NCBI GenBank assembly: GCA_041389725.1
Contig: JAWKRG010000002.1
Span: 1-64,000, forward strand
Source: Polyangiaceae bacterium
GTDB taxonomy: Bacteria; Myxococcota_A; Polyangia; Polyangiales; Polyangiaceae
DNA: 64,000 bases
Direction: 5' to 3'
Part shown: piece by piece, positions 50,487 to 59,043 of the stretch
Position numbering within the stretch: position 1 is the stretch's first letter
Layout: each line of letters begins with the position of its first letter
Notes under the pieces: generated by a model
What the model was told of the DNA's origin: nothing
The model's input: the letters and a program-made list of their open reading frames with translations, nothing else
Databases searched by the model: none
Program-made: the position numbers and the translations under genes

Positions 50487-51248
50487 TCAGTCGCGCGGCT
50501 CGATCTTCAGGACTTTGAAGCCATCGATCACCATGCCGAGGGTGTCCATGTCTTCCTCGGCCTGGTGTCTGATGCGCTCCGCCACTTCGTAGAGATTCTC
50601 CTGCAGCTCCTCCACGCTCAGCGTAGCGACGACTGCCCGCGCGGTACCTTCGAGGGTTTGGCGCGCGACTTCGCCGATCTCTTCGGAGCTGCGCCCCAAG
50701 AACCGTTCCACGGCGTTTCGTGATCGTGGCTCGGCCCCATCCACGCGGATGGTGGCGATCGCCTGCACGTCCACGCGACCATTCTTGCAGTAGCAGCCCG
50801 TCGGCGCGATCGGTTCGACGCGAGCTCGAAGATCCATGAAGTCCACGCTCTCCAGGATCGGGATCCGCAGCATCCGTCCGCCGCGCATCAAGCGGTAGCC
50901 GACCGTCGATCCGTCGGCCATCTTTCGCGGGCGCCCCGACAGCACCGCGAGCTCGGTGGGTCCCACGATCACGATGCAGCGCCAAACGACGACCGCCAAC
51001 ACCCCGATCCACAACGCCGTGCTCAGCATGATCAGCACGACGGGGTTCCCGACCCCGGCGCGAGCGACGACTCCGGCCGCAGCCAGCGCGACAACGCCAA
51101 GGACGACCACCACGCTGCCTGGCGCTTGCGAGCGTTTCGGTGGGGGCGGCGACTCTCGTTTCGCCAGCGCCGCGCGCGCCTCGGCGAGCTCTTGCTCCAG
51201 CTCCTCCATGCGCGCTCGCATCGCCGTGCGATCGTCCCGAAAGACCAT
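50487..51248 (-). CDS. SPFH-domain (prohibitin/flotillin-like) membrane protein
   Basis: A 253-residue protein. A short coiled coil (RMEELEQELAEARAALAKRE, ~12-32) and two hydrophobic stretches (~43-95) precede the SPFH domain, ~92-250: IVGPTELAVLSGRPRK, YRLMRGGRMLRIPILESVDFM, DVQAIATIRVDG and FKVLKIEP. Such proteins organise inner-membrane domains. The C-terminal flotillin coiled coil is absent, so it is short for the family. It starts just downstream of a 40-bp tandem repeat. Confidence 0.85.
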   Translation of the reverse strand: MVFRDDRTAMRARMEELEQELAEARAALAKRESPPPPKRSQAPGSVVVVLGVVALAAAGVVARAGVGNPVVLIMLSTALWIGVLAVVVWRCIVIVGPTELAVLSGRPRKMADGSTVGYRLMRGGRMLRIPILESVDFMDLRARVEPIAPTGCYCKNGRVDVQAIATIRVDGAEPRSRNAVERFLGRSSEEIGEVARQTLEGTARAVVATLSVEELQENLYEVAERIRHQAEEDMDTLGMVIDGFKVLKIEPRD

Positions 51249-51273
51249 GCCTCGACTCTACTCCACCGCAATG

Positions 51274-51393
51274 CGCTTTGGCGGGTGATGCCCCAGCGCG
51301 CGGCGAATTGCTGCGCTTTGGCGGGTGATGCCCCAGCGCGCGGCGAATTGCTGCGCTCTGGCGGGTGATGCCCCAACGCTTCGCGACTTGTTG
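51274..51393. repeat. Three tandem 40-bp repeats upstream of the SPFH gene
   Basis: Units 51274-51313 and 51314-51353 are exact, and 51354-51393 has several substitutions. Shared core: GCGGGTGATGCCCC and CGCGCGGCGAATTGCT. A partial fourth (GATCCGGCGGG) follows. No spacer structure, so not CRISPR. The rest of 51394-51499 shows nothing. Confidence 0.88.
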
Positions 51394-51499
51394 CGATCCG
51401 GCGGGCCGGCCATGCACTGCACGAAAAAAGTTCGCGTTCGACGATCCGCCCGCCGGGTGGCCCCAAGGGCGCAAGCGCCCGGGGCCACCACGCAATCCC

Positions 51500-52285
51500 T
51501 CAGCGATCCTCCGCGAGACGCCGCTCCAGCTCGGCGATCCTCGCCTCCGCGGCGTCCCGCTCCGCCAGCGCTGCTTCTTTCTCGACCAACGCTGCTTCCT
51601 TCTCGGCCAGCGCCGCTTCCTTGTCGGCGCGCTCGGCTTCCTTCGCGGCGCGCTCGGTCTCCTCCGCCGTGAGCCAAGCGCGGTGGCCCTCACCATCGTC
51701 GGTGATGCGGATCGGATCGGCCCAAAGCCATGCGCCGATTGCCTCCGAGTAGATCGGGCCAGCGCCGAAGTGCACGCGCTCGAAGATGCGATCGCGCCTC
51801 ACCCACTGCTGAATCGGGACCGGTCCCCCCAGGGACTTCGGACCATGCCCCTCGGGATCGAGCACCCAGAGCTCCCCCACCCCGCTCGCGCCGTAGCGCT
51901 CGTGGAGGTCGCGGTAGTCTTTGTAAGGATGGTGCTTGCTCACGACCTCGATCGCCAGTCGCGGCACGACATGCCCCGGTTTCCAAGTGCACAGGCTGGG
52001 CAGCGGTTCGTCCTTCGGAGGTGCCGGGACGATCAGCGCTACGTCCGGATCGATACCGATGCGTGGATTCCACTCCACCCAGCGCAACGCCAGGTTGTTT
52101 CCCACGAGGGCATCGAGCCCCGTGCGCGCCACCCAAGCTTCCAGCAGCGCAACCAGATGACGTGAAGACTGATTGTGTTCGCCAGACTCGGGCACGGGGA
52201 CCTCCGGCAAGATCCACGCGTCGGCGCTGGGTTGCACTCGGTAGCGCACGTCTACCCATGCCGAAGAGTCACTCATCGTCGTCAT
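51500..52285 (-). CDS. Uma2-family PD-(D/E)XK endonuclease-like protein with coiled-coil tail
   Basis: About 261 residues from ATG 52285. Uma2 core: WVDVRYRVQPSADAWILPE, NNLALRWVEWNP, IGIDPDVALIVP and PRLAIEVVSKHHPYKDYRDL (the Asp...Glu-x-Lys-type site; here Glu-Val-Val), ELWVLDPEG. Residues ~205-261 are a heptad-like coiled coil (EAALAEKEAALVEKEAALAE) also encoded by imperfect DNA repeats. Uma2 proteins are numerous in myxobacteria and cyanobacteria; function unresolved. Confidence 0.87.
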   Translation of the reverse strand: MTTMSDSSAWVDVRYRVQPSADAWILPEVPVPESGEHNQSSRHLVALLEAWVARTGLDALVGNNLALRWVEWNPRIGIDPDVALIVPAPPKDEPLPSLCTWKPGHVVPRLAIEVVSKHHPYKDYRDLHERYGASGVGELWVLDPEGHGPKSLGGPVPIQQWVRRDRIFERVHFGAGPIYSEAIGAWLWADPIRITDDGEGHRAWLTAEETERAAKEAERADKEAALAEKEAALVEKEAALAERDAAEARIAELERRLAEDR

Positions 52286-52501
52286 TGTACCTCGCGTGGA
52301 CTGGCTTGGCCCCCCACGCAATTGCACCGTCAATGCCAACGAAAGATCCCGATGAACCCGCGATCCGAGCCCTGGCGCACCGGCCACGGCCAGTGGCGGC
52401 CGGCCAGGTCACCGCGGGTCGCGACGGCGCGCGATCGTGGCACTTCACGTGGGCACCGCTCGTCGTTCTCGATCACGCACTCGAGCTCGCGACGCCGATT
52501 T

Positions 52502-53464
52502 TCACAGCTCAACGTGCTTCTTCACGTTGAACGCCTTCCACGATAGCCCGGGGTTTCTCCTGATGCGACTCTGGAGATCGGACTCGCTGGTGAGTAGCTC
52601 CGGCTCGATTTCTCCATGGTCGTTGAGGCGCTGCAGGAAGCGGAGTTCGGGTGGGTTCAAAGGGAGGACCTTGCTCAGCAGCGTGCGTGTGTCGCCGACC
52701 AGTTCAGAGGTCCAGCGCTCGACCTCGCCATCGTTTGGTCGGATGTCCTGGCGTAGCGTGGGCAGCAACTGTTGCTTCACGTCTTCGACAGTCGTGTTGG
52801 CGTTGGCAGCGGACACGGTCCGCCAGTCTACCCGGTTGATCCCGCCGTAGACTACGAACGCAAGGCGAAGCTTCTGCCCAACGAGGTTGTCACGAAGTAG
52901 TAGCTCGCGCGCATCGAATAGGTCGCGACTCGCGCTGCGGGCCAACAACGCAGCGAGCTTTCCTGCGGCCAGCTCATGCACATCGAGCAAGTTGAACTTT
53001 GCTCGGTCACCGAGGAACTCCCACGAGTCGTGCGGCGCCACGTCCCACAAGGGAACACGGAGCATGAAGTTGACATCTATCTCGATGATTGCTGGCCGCC
53101 CAAGTGCGGAGCGATACGACAGCCGCCACTTGCCCCCGGCGTGCTCGTCGGGCGCACGCTTCACGGTGAGACCAAGGCGGGAGGCGACCTGCAAGAGCGC
53201 ACGGTCGACCTTCGGGCGGTCCGCCGTCATCGCTTCACGATCGGCCGCACCGACGTAGTTGACGTCGACGTCAACGGACAAGCGCGGAAGCTGCGAGACG
53301 AAAAGGTTGAGTGCTGTCCCACCTTTGAGCGCGAGGCGTGGCCCCAAGAAGGGGTGCGCAGCCAGCAGGTTCAACAACCGCACCAACGTCCACACCTTGT
53401 CCAGGGAATCGACGGGGAAACCCGTGTCGCTGGCCGCTCGCTGGAGTTGTTCGCGCGTGAGCAT
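52502..53464 (-). CDS. abiEii: AbiEii-type nucleotidyltransferase toxin
   Basis: A 320-residue protein of the type IV AbiE toxin family, which attaches nucleotides to target RNA and halts growth. Nucleotidyltransferase motif: LALKGGTALNLF, then LSVDVDVNYVG (Asp-x-Asp). Downstream DVHELAAGKLAALLARSASRDL, the conserved helix-loop of the family, and the expected length. It begins within the stop of the antitoxin gene (TGATG). GTG 53467 is an alternative start. All core residues look intact. Confidence 0.88.
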   Translation of the reverse strand: MLTREQLQRAASDTGFPVDSLDKVWTLVRLLNLLAAHPFLGPRLALKGGTALNLFVSQLPRLSVDVDVNYVGAADREAMTADRPKVDRALLQVASRLGLTVKRAPDEHAGGKWRLSYRSALGRPAIIEIDVNFMLRVPLWDVAPHDSWEFLGDRAKFNLLDVHELAAGKLAALLARSASRDLFDARELLLRDNLVGQKLRLAFVVYGGINRVDWRTVSAANANTTVEDVKQQLLPTLRQDIRPNDGEVERWTSELVGDTRTLLSKVLPLNPPELRFLQRLNDHGEIEPELLTSESDLQSRIRRNPGLSWKAFNVKKHVEL

Positions 53465-54252
53465 CACGCGACCTCCGACCAGCGCTCATCAAGCACCCAC
53501 TCAGGGACGATGAGGTTCCAGGGGTGGACGAGCCGCCCTGGGGCGTGTGACGTGTCCAGGTAGCGTGCTTGCTTCGGCGCGTGCGCCACGAGGCGTGCGA
53601 GGTCGGCTTCCTCGACGAAGAGGCGCTCGCGATGCAGCGACAGGAAGTAGCCGACCCGCGCGGTGGTCAAAGCCGACTCCAGCGCAAGCGTGTAGCCGAT
53701 TACTGCTTCGAGGTCGAAGAACTCTACCAAGGACAGCGAGCGCAAGATCTCTTCCCACCCACCGCCCAGCGCCGGGGAGTGGAGGACGTCCACCATCGCT
53801 CGCTCGCAGCTGCAGACCCGCACCTCTCCGCCAGCGGTCTGCACACGCCCGACTCCGCCGCCCATGTCACGCAACCGCGCCACCTGCTCGGGCGGCCTCA
53901 CTGGCACGTAGTCGATTGGACCGAAACGGAACGCGCGCGTCGCGTGCATCGTCAAGAACGTGACCTGGTTCCACATCGAGTAGGTACGCCCATGAAACTG
54001 GAGAGCCGCATGGTGGCTCACGACCGCGTCAGGGGCGGCTTTCGTTGCGAGGAGAAAGGGATCGACTGTCTCGGCGCTCGCTCCCCTCAGCGTCGCTACG
54101 TAGAGCCCTCGCCGCACCCGCGCGATCCTGCGACGCGCCGCGTGTTTGCGGAGCAAGCTGTCCACGGTGCGCTGGCTCCCGGACTGCCGACTCCGCGCGT
54201 ACTCTTCGCGGGTGAACACCGGGTGCACTTGAAAGAACTCCTCTGAGGTCAC
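53464..54252 (-). CDS. abiEi: AbiEi-type antitoxin with winged-helix DNA-binding domain
   Basis: A 262-residue protein. The N-terminal winged helix (VHPVFTREEYARSRQ, LLRKHAARRRIARVRRGLYVA) is followed by the AbiEi domain 3 (TKAAPDAVVSHHAALQFHG ... VRVCSCERAMVDVLHSP). In characterised AbiE systems the antitoxin neutralises the toxin without contact, and represses its own operon. It overlaps the toxin gene. Repeated ATACGCATCC sites lie upstream. Confidence 0.88.
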   Translation of the reverse strand: MTSEEFFQVHPVFTREEYARSRQSGSQRTVDSLLRKHAARRRIARVRRGLYVATLRGASAETVDPFLLATKAAPDAVVSHHAALQFHGRTYSMWNQVTFLTMHATRAFRFGPIDYVPVRPPEQVARLRDMGGGVGRVQTAGGEVRVCSCERAMVDVLHSPALGGGWEEILRSLSLVEFFDLEAVIGYTLALESALTTARVGYFLSLHRERLFVEEADLARLVAHAPKQARYLDTSHAPGRLVHPWNLIVPEWVLDERWSEVA

Positions 54253-54270
54253 TTGTTAGCTCGGTTCGTC

Positions 54271-54357
54271 ATACGCATCCTGGGTACGTGTTGTGGTGAC
54301 TTGCAGAGTCTAAGCTGCTTCTTTTGTGATGTCTAGATTCTACCCAAATACGCATCC
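54271..54357. promoter_or_regulatory. Direct repeats upstream of the abiE operon, possible operator
   Basis: ATACGCATCC occurs at 54271-54280 and 54348-54357; the second is followed by TGCGT (54362-54366) forming ACGCA-N7-TGCGT. The area is AT-rich compared with its surroundings and precedes the abiEi start at 54252. Antitoxin binding is inferred. Confidence 0.4.
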
Positions 54358-54540
54358 ATAGTGCGTGTTTAGCTTGAATACGACAACCGGTCGGACCGCG
54401 CCAGCTGCGCGCAAGTCCTGCGCTGCGAGTCTCGTCTTTGCGCGGAGCCTGCGTTGGAACAGATCGATTCGCGCTCTGCTCACCGAATTGAGAGGGAGTT
54501 CGCGAACGGCCAGCTGGCACACGGCGTGCAGGCCCGGGGC

Positions 54541-55857
54541 ATGCCGTTCAACTGTTTGATCATGGGCGCAGCGGGTCGCGACTTCCACGACTTCCTGACC
54601 TTCTTTCGTCGCCGTCCCGAGTTCGTGCTGCGCGCCTTCACGGCCACCCAGATCCCCTTCATCTCGGAGCGACGCTTTCCAACGGCGTTGGCAGGCCCGG
54701 AGTACGCGGACGGCGTTCCCATTCACCTGGAAGAGGAACTCCCCGAACTCATCAGGCGCTACGCGATCGACTTCGTGTTCTTCGCCTACAGCGACATCCC
54801 CTACGCAGATCTGATGCACCGCCAGAGCATCGCCCAGGCCGCGGGCGCGAGCTTCGTCGTGCTGGGCCCGCGACACACGGAGCTGACGGCGTCGAAGCCC
54901 GTCGTCTCGGTCACTGCCGTGCGCACGGGCGCCGGCAAGAGCCCGCTGAGTCAGCACTTGGCTCTCGCCCTGCGCTCGCAAGGCAAGCAGGTCGCGGTGC
55001 TCCGCCATCCGATGCCCTACGGCAACCTGGAAAAGCAAGGCGTGCAGCGCTTCGCCACAGCCGCCGATCTGGATCTACATCAGTGCACGATCGAAGAGCG
55101 GGAAGAGTACTTGCCCTACGTCGAAATGGGCGTGCCGCTGTTCGCGGGGGTCGACTACGAGAGCATCCTTCGTGCGGCCGAAGCCGAGGCCGACGTCATC
55201 CTGTGGGATGGCGGGAACAATGATCTGCCCTTCGTTCATCCAGACGTTTCCATCGTGGTGGCGGATGCCCTTCGCCCCGGCCACGAACTCGGCTTCTACC
55301 CGGGCGAGGCGAACTTGCGACGCGCCGACATCGTCGTGGTCAACAAGGTTGCGTCAGCCAAACCCGAAGCGGTCAAGCAGGTCCGCGACAACACGGCGCG
55401 AGTCAATCCCGGCGCCGAGGTGATCGAGGCGGACTTGGACGTGCGCGTCGACGACGGCGCGCGGATGGCAGGCAAGCGCGTGCTGCTGGTGGAGGACGGT
55501 CCCACCTTGACCCACGGCGGCATGAGTTGGGGCGCTGCCCGCGTCGCGGCGGACCGGCACGGGGCCGCAGCGATCGTCGATCCGCGGCCTCACGCAGTCG
55601 GAAGCATCGCCGACACCTTTGCTGCCTACCCTCACCTCGGCGCGGTGCTGCCCGCCCTGGGCTACTCGGAACGACAGCGCGCCGAACTCACCGAGACCAT
55701 TCGCGCCTGCGCTCCCGATCTGGTGATCGACGGCAGTCCCGCCCGTATCGAGTCGCTGTCGCCCGTGCCCGTCGTGCGCGTGCACTACGCCTTTGCGCAA
55801 CAGAGCGGTCGCCCCGTGGCGGAGAGGGTGATCGAGCGCCTCGGCAAGGTTGGCTAG
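54541..55857 (+). CDS. Cyclic 2,3-diphosphoglycerate synthetase-like GTPase
   Basis: About 438 residues. The start at 54541 gives the family's characteristic N-terminus (CLIMGAAGRDFHDFLTFFRR). A P-loop lies at VTAVRTGAGKSPLSQHLALA, then QVAVLRHPMPYG, VILWDGGNNDLPFVHPDVSI, VVADALRPGHE, VVVNKVASA (G4-like NK). These match bacterial homologues of archaeal cPGS, whose bacterial function is not established; the archaeal enzyme makes a thermoprotectant. An in-frame TTG at 54454 is possible. Cytoplasmic. Confidence 0.87.
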   Translation: MPFNCLIMGAAGRDFHDFLTFFRRRPEFVLRAFTATQIPFISERRFPTALAGPEYADGVPIHLEEELPELIRRYAIDFVFFAYSDIPYADLMHRQSIAQAAGASFVVLGPRHTELTASKPVVSVTAVRTGAGKSPLSQHLALALRSQGKQVAVLRHPMPYGNLEKQGVQRFATAADLDLHQCTIEEREEYLPYVEMGVPLFAGVDYESILRAAEAEADVILWDGGNNDLPFVHPDVSIVVADALRPGHELGFYPGEANLRRADIVVVNKVASAKPEAVKQVRDNTARVNPGAEVIEADLDVRVDDGARMAGKRVLLVEDGPTLTHGGMSWGAARVAADRHGAAAIVDPRPHAVGSIADTFAAYPHLGAVLPALGYSERQRAELTETIRACAPDLVIDGSPARIESLSPVPVVRVHYAFAQQSGRPVAERVIERLGKVG

Positions 55858-55941
55858 GGACGAGGCTCGAAACCGGACGTTTCGCACACCCGCGCGAGAT
55901 TGGCGTCGGGCTCTGACCCCACCAAAAACCGCTCAACACAT

Positions 55942-57282
55942 CTAGACAGCAGCCGAGACGCTGGCCATGTGAAAGCGCTCGCTGAGCACAGCGGGCACGG
56001 CGAACGAACCGCCCCAGCTCGGCACTCGCACCGAGGCGGCCGTGGCCGCTCGACAGTTCGCCAACATCTCCAAGGGGGATTGATTGAAGCGGAAGTTGTT
56101 CACCGGCCGCGTCACCTCGCCGTTCTCGATCAGGAACACACCATCGCGAGTCAGTCCCGTGACCGTGAGATCGCGCGGCGACAGCCAACGGATGTACCAG
56201 AAGCGCGTGACGAGCAAGCCGCGCTTGACCTGCTTCACAAGGGCACCGCTGCTGACCGCGTCACCGCCAGTCAACAGGAAGGTCCCGTGACTACCACTGG
56301 GTTCCGCCTGCTTTTGTTGGGCCCAGTAGCGGGAGAAGCTCAACGCGCGCAGCACTCCCTTGTCGAACCAGTCGGTCTTGCGCAGGGGCACGCCCTCTCC
56401 GTCGAAGGTGGCGCCCGGGGTTCGCGGATCCAGTGGGTCACTGCGAAGCGACAGCGCTTTGGCGATCAGCGGCTGTCCGAGCTTGGTGTCGCCCTTGCCC
56501 TTGGCAAAGAAGCTGCGACCTTCGTGAGCGGCGCGCGCATCCAGCGCCCACACCAGATAGCTGAGCAAATCGCCGACCGCGCTGGGTTCCAGCACCACCG
56601 TGTAGTCGCCGGGCGCAAGGGATTGGGGCTGACGCGAGCGAATCGCCTTGTCGATGGCGGTGCGAGCCAACGTACCCGTGTCGATCGCGCCCACGCGTAC
56701 CGCTTCGGCCCCCGCCCAGCCGGATCCAGTGCCATCGGGCGTGCGCACGGTCATCGTCAGTGACGCGAAGGAGCTGCGGTGACTGGCCGAGAGTCCTCGA
56801 CTGGTCGCCACGGTGCGTGTCAACGCCGAGGTTTCGAAGAACCCCGCGGGAACCACCTTCTGTTTCGCGGCGTCGTCGAGCACTGTCCGAGCGGCGCGCG
56901 CGCGAAGCTCGTGACTCGGGCGCGCCGTTGCGTCGTCGTAGTCGTCTGGGGACGGCGGGTAGCTCGCTGCGCCCAGCACCGGCACGTACTCGGGATCTTC
57001 GGGGGCGAGCTTGGCCATGGTGACGGCGCGCTCGACGAGCGCGTCCAGACCTTCCCTTCGCAGATCCGTAGTGGTTGCGCTGGCGTGGCGCTTCCCGATC
57101 GCCACGGACAGCGCGAGATCCGTCGCGTCCGTGTCGCCGGAGGTGGTGATTTCGCCGACCGCGAAGCGTGTGTTCTGCGCGCGGCCCAGACTCACGTTGA
57201 CTCTGCCTTCGGCTTCGGGTGCCTTGGACTTCAGTCGGCGCAGGAGATCCGCAGCCAGCTGGTTGCCGTCGTAGGCCACCAT
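55942..57282 (-). CDS. pmbA: PmbA/TldE-family protein, partner of TldD
   Basis: A 446-residue member of the TldD/PmbA metalloprotease family, non-catalytic partner in known TldD/TldE pairs. Features: VGEITTSGDTDATDLALSVA, GFFETSALTRTVATSRGL, YTVVLEPSAVGDLLSYLVWA and the conserved C-terminal TRFWYIRWLSPRDLTVTGLT, TRDGVFLIENGEV. The HExxxH motif is absent, as expected. Its ATG overlaps the tldD stop (TGATG), so the two are translationally coupled. No signal peptide is seen here, although the partner has one. Confidence 0.9.
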   Translation of the reverse strand: MVAYDGNQLAADLLRRLKSKAPEAEGRVNVSLGRAQNTRFAVGEITTSGDTDATDLALSVAIGKRHASATTTDLRREGLDALVERAVTMAKLAPEDPEYVPVLGAASYPPSPDDYDDATARPSHELRARAARTVLDDAAKQKVVPAGFFETSALTRTVATSRGLSASHRSSFASLTMTVRTPDGTGSGWAGAEAVRVGAIDTGTLARTAIDKAIRSRQPQSLAPGDYTVVLEPSAVGDLLSYLVWALDARAAHEGRSFFAKGKGDTKLGQPLIAKALSLRSDPLDPRTPGATFDGEGVPLRKTDWFDKGVLRALSFSRYWAQQKQAEPSGSHGTFLLTGGDAVSSGALVKQVKRGLLVTRFWYIRWLSPRDLTVTGLTRDGVFLIENGEVTRPVNNFRFNQSPLEMLANCRAATAASVRVPSWGGSFAVPAVLSERFHMASVSAAV

Positions 57283-58883
57283 CAGCCCCTGCCCTTCTTG
57301 CTGCCCGTGTCGAGCACGTTGACGTCTCGAAAGCGCGCCGGCGGACAGCCATGGCTCACCGGGTTGGATTGACCCGGTTCGCCTTTGCCGTCGTAGAGCG
57401 TTCCATGCAACTCCCAGCTGGCGGGCCCTCCTATCGCGTCGCACTGGTTCCAGAACTCCAACGTGTTGCTCTGGTAGGCCACGTCGCGGAGCGCATGGGC
57501 GATCTTGCCTTTCTTGATCTCGTAGAACATCTGGCCGCCGAACTGGAAGTTGTAGCGCTGCTGGTCGATCGACCACGAACCGTTGCCGAGGATGAGCACG
57601 CCATCGTCGGTATCCGCGATCAGATCCTGCAGGGACTTCTCTTGCTTGCCCGGGGCCAGGGAAATGTTCGGCATGCGTTGAAAGGGGACGGAGCGATGGT
57701 CTTGCGCGTAGGAGCAGGCGTGCCCCTTCTGTCCCTTCACCCAGGCCGCCTGATCTCGGGTGGTCTGGAAGGCGACGAGCACACCGTTCCGCACCAAATC
57801 CCAACGCTCCGTCTTCACGCCATCGTCGTCGTAGCCCGCCGTGGCCAGCCCCCCGCGGGTGGTGCGATCGGCGTAGAAGGTGATGTCGTCTTTCGCGTAG
57901 CGCAGCTGACCTATCTTGTCAGGAGTGGCGAAAGAAGTGCCGGCCAAGTTCGCTTCGTAGCCCAGAGCGCGATCCAGCTCGGTGGAATGGCCAATGGTCT
58001 CGTGAATGGTGAGCCAGAGGTGATCCGGCGCCAGCAGCACCGTGCGCTTCCCGGTGCGGGGGCGCGGCGCTTTCAGCTTCTCCACGGTCTCCTCGGCTGC
58101 CTTGCGTGCGCCCTCGGTCAGCTTGCCCCGGGTCACGTGCTCCCACCCTGCCTGCATGTTCGGCACCGACACCAGGCGGGTCACGTAGTCGCCGTTCTTG
58201 TCGTTCTTGGCGGTCAGCTCATAGCCGGCGCCCACGCGCACGATGCGCTGGTCCAGTAGTGCGCCATCACTCGTCGCCAGCAGCTTCCACTCGTCGATGG
58301 ACTCGCACCAAGCGGAGCAGAACGCGATGTGCGGCACCCCTTTGACCTCGGGCCAAAACGAAAGCGAAAGACGCGCCTTGTCTTCCAGCGACACCGCGAA
58401 GGGATCCACGTCCATCTGCGTCTTCCACTCGTCGCGATGGGCAACCGCCTTTTCCAAAGTGAGCGCGCGCTGCCGGGGGCCGGCGTTGTGCTTGGCTAGC
58501 TCCACCGCACGACGCGCAGCGTCCGCGGCATCTTCCAAGGTCACGCTGCTACTCGACGAGAAGCCCCAGGCGCCCTCTGCGATCACGCGTACACCGATGC
58601 CGTAACTCTCCGTCGACGACACTCCGACCAAGTGATCTTCCCGCGCGTTGAGCCGCTCATTGCGCCGGCGATGAATTCGGGCATCTGCGTAGCTGGCGCC
58701 CGCGCGCTTGGCCTCTTCCAGCGCTCGCCTCAAGACAGCCTCCAGGCCGGTAGCTGCGTTCGCCCCGAGCGGCGGTATTGCGGCGGAGGAATGCTCCGCG
58801 GGCAGCGGAGGCACGCCGGCTGGCGTACAGCCCGAAGCTCCGGCAGCGGCCAGGGCCTCCATGAAACGGCGTCGAGTGATCAT
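57282..58883 (-). CDS. tldD: TldD-family metalloprotease with Tat-type lipoprotein signal
   Basis: A 533-residue zinc protease of the TldD family. Catalytic HExxxH is present in TIHETIGHSTELDRAL (~292). Further family motifs: YADARIHRRRNERLNAR, GVRVIAEGAWGFSS, LRNGVLVAF-type region, MPNISLAPG and LILGNGSWSIDQ. Unlike E. coli TldD, it starts with TRRRFMEALAAAGASGC, a twin-arginine leader with a lipobox-like Cys, so it is probably exported folded and lipid-anchored. Downstream pmbA overlaps it. The substrate is unknown; the E. coli pair processes microcin and toxin peptides. Confidence 0.9.
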   Translation of the reverse strand: MITRRRFMEALAAAGASGCTPAGVPPLPAEHSSAAIPPLGANAATGLEAVLRRALEEAKRAGASYADARIHRRRNERLNAREDHLVGVSSTESYGIGVRVIAEGAWGFSSSSSVTLEDAADAARRAVELAKHNAGPRQRALTLEKAVAHRDEWKTQMDVDPFAVSLEDKARLSLSFWPEVKGVPHIAFCSAWCESIDEWKLLATSDGALLDQRIVRVGAGYELTAKNDKNGDYVTRLVSVPNMQAGWEHVTRGKLTEGARKAAEETVEKLKAPRPRTGKRTVLLAPDHLWLTIHETIGHSTELDRALGYEANLAGTSFATPDKIGQLRYAKDDITFYADRTTRGGLATAGYDDDGVKTERWDLVRNGVLVAFQTTRDQAAWVKGQKGHACSYAQDHRSVPFQRMPNISLAPGKQEKSLQDLIADTDDGVLILGNGSWSIDQQRYNFQFGGQMFYEIKKGKIAHALRDVAYQSNTLEFWNQCDAIGGPASWELHGTLYDGKGEPGQSNPVSHGCPPARFRDVNVLDTGSKKGRG

Positions 58884-58954
58884 GTCTCCGACCTACCTCG
58901 GCAGAGCCGGGGCCACGCAAGGAATCGCGCGGCGTTGGGCTTTCGGCCTTCAGG

Positions 58955-59043
58955 CGTCAGCCGTCAGGGAGCAAACATCGCAACCGTCAACCATCAGGGA
59001 GCAAGCGTCGCAGCCGTCAGCCGTCGGGCAACAAGCGGCGCAG
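58955..59043 (-). repeat. Three 30-bp repeats duplicating the 3' end of the kinase gene
   Basis: Units at 58955-58984, 58985-59014 and 59015-59043. On the minus strand each reads as LRRLLPDG or LRCLLPDG followed by TGA, so the last eight codons and the stop of the 59017-61080 kinase are copied twice more downstream. Confidence 0.85.

Noticed and set aside
51274..51393. Possible CRISPR array
   Set aside because: Units are directly adjacent with no unique spacers, and no cas gene is near; these are plain tandem repeats.
50449..51696. Upstream extension of the beta-helix gene to 51696
   Set aside because: The lipoprotein signal defines the start at 50448; the extension covers the SPFH gene and the 40-bp repeats in a meaningless frame.
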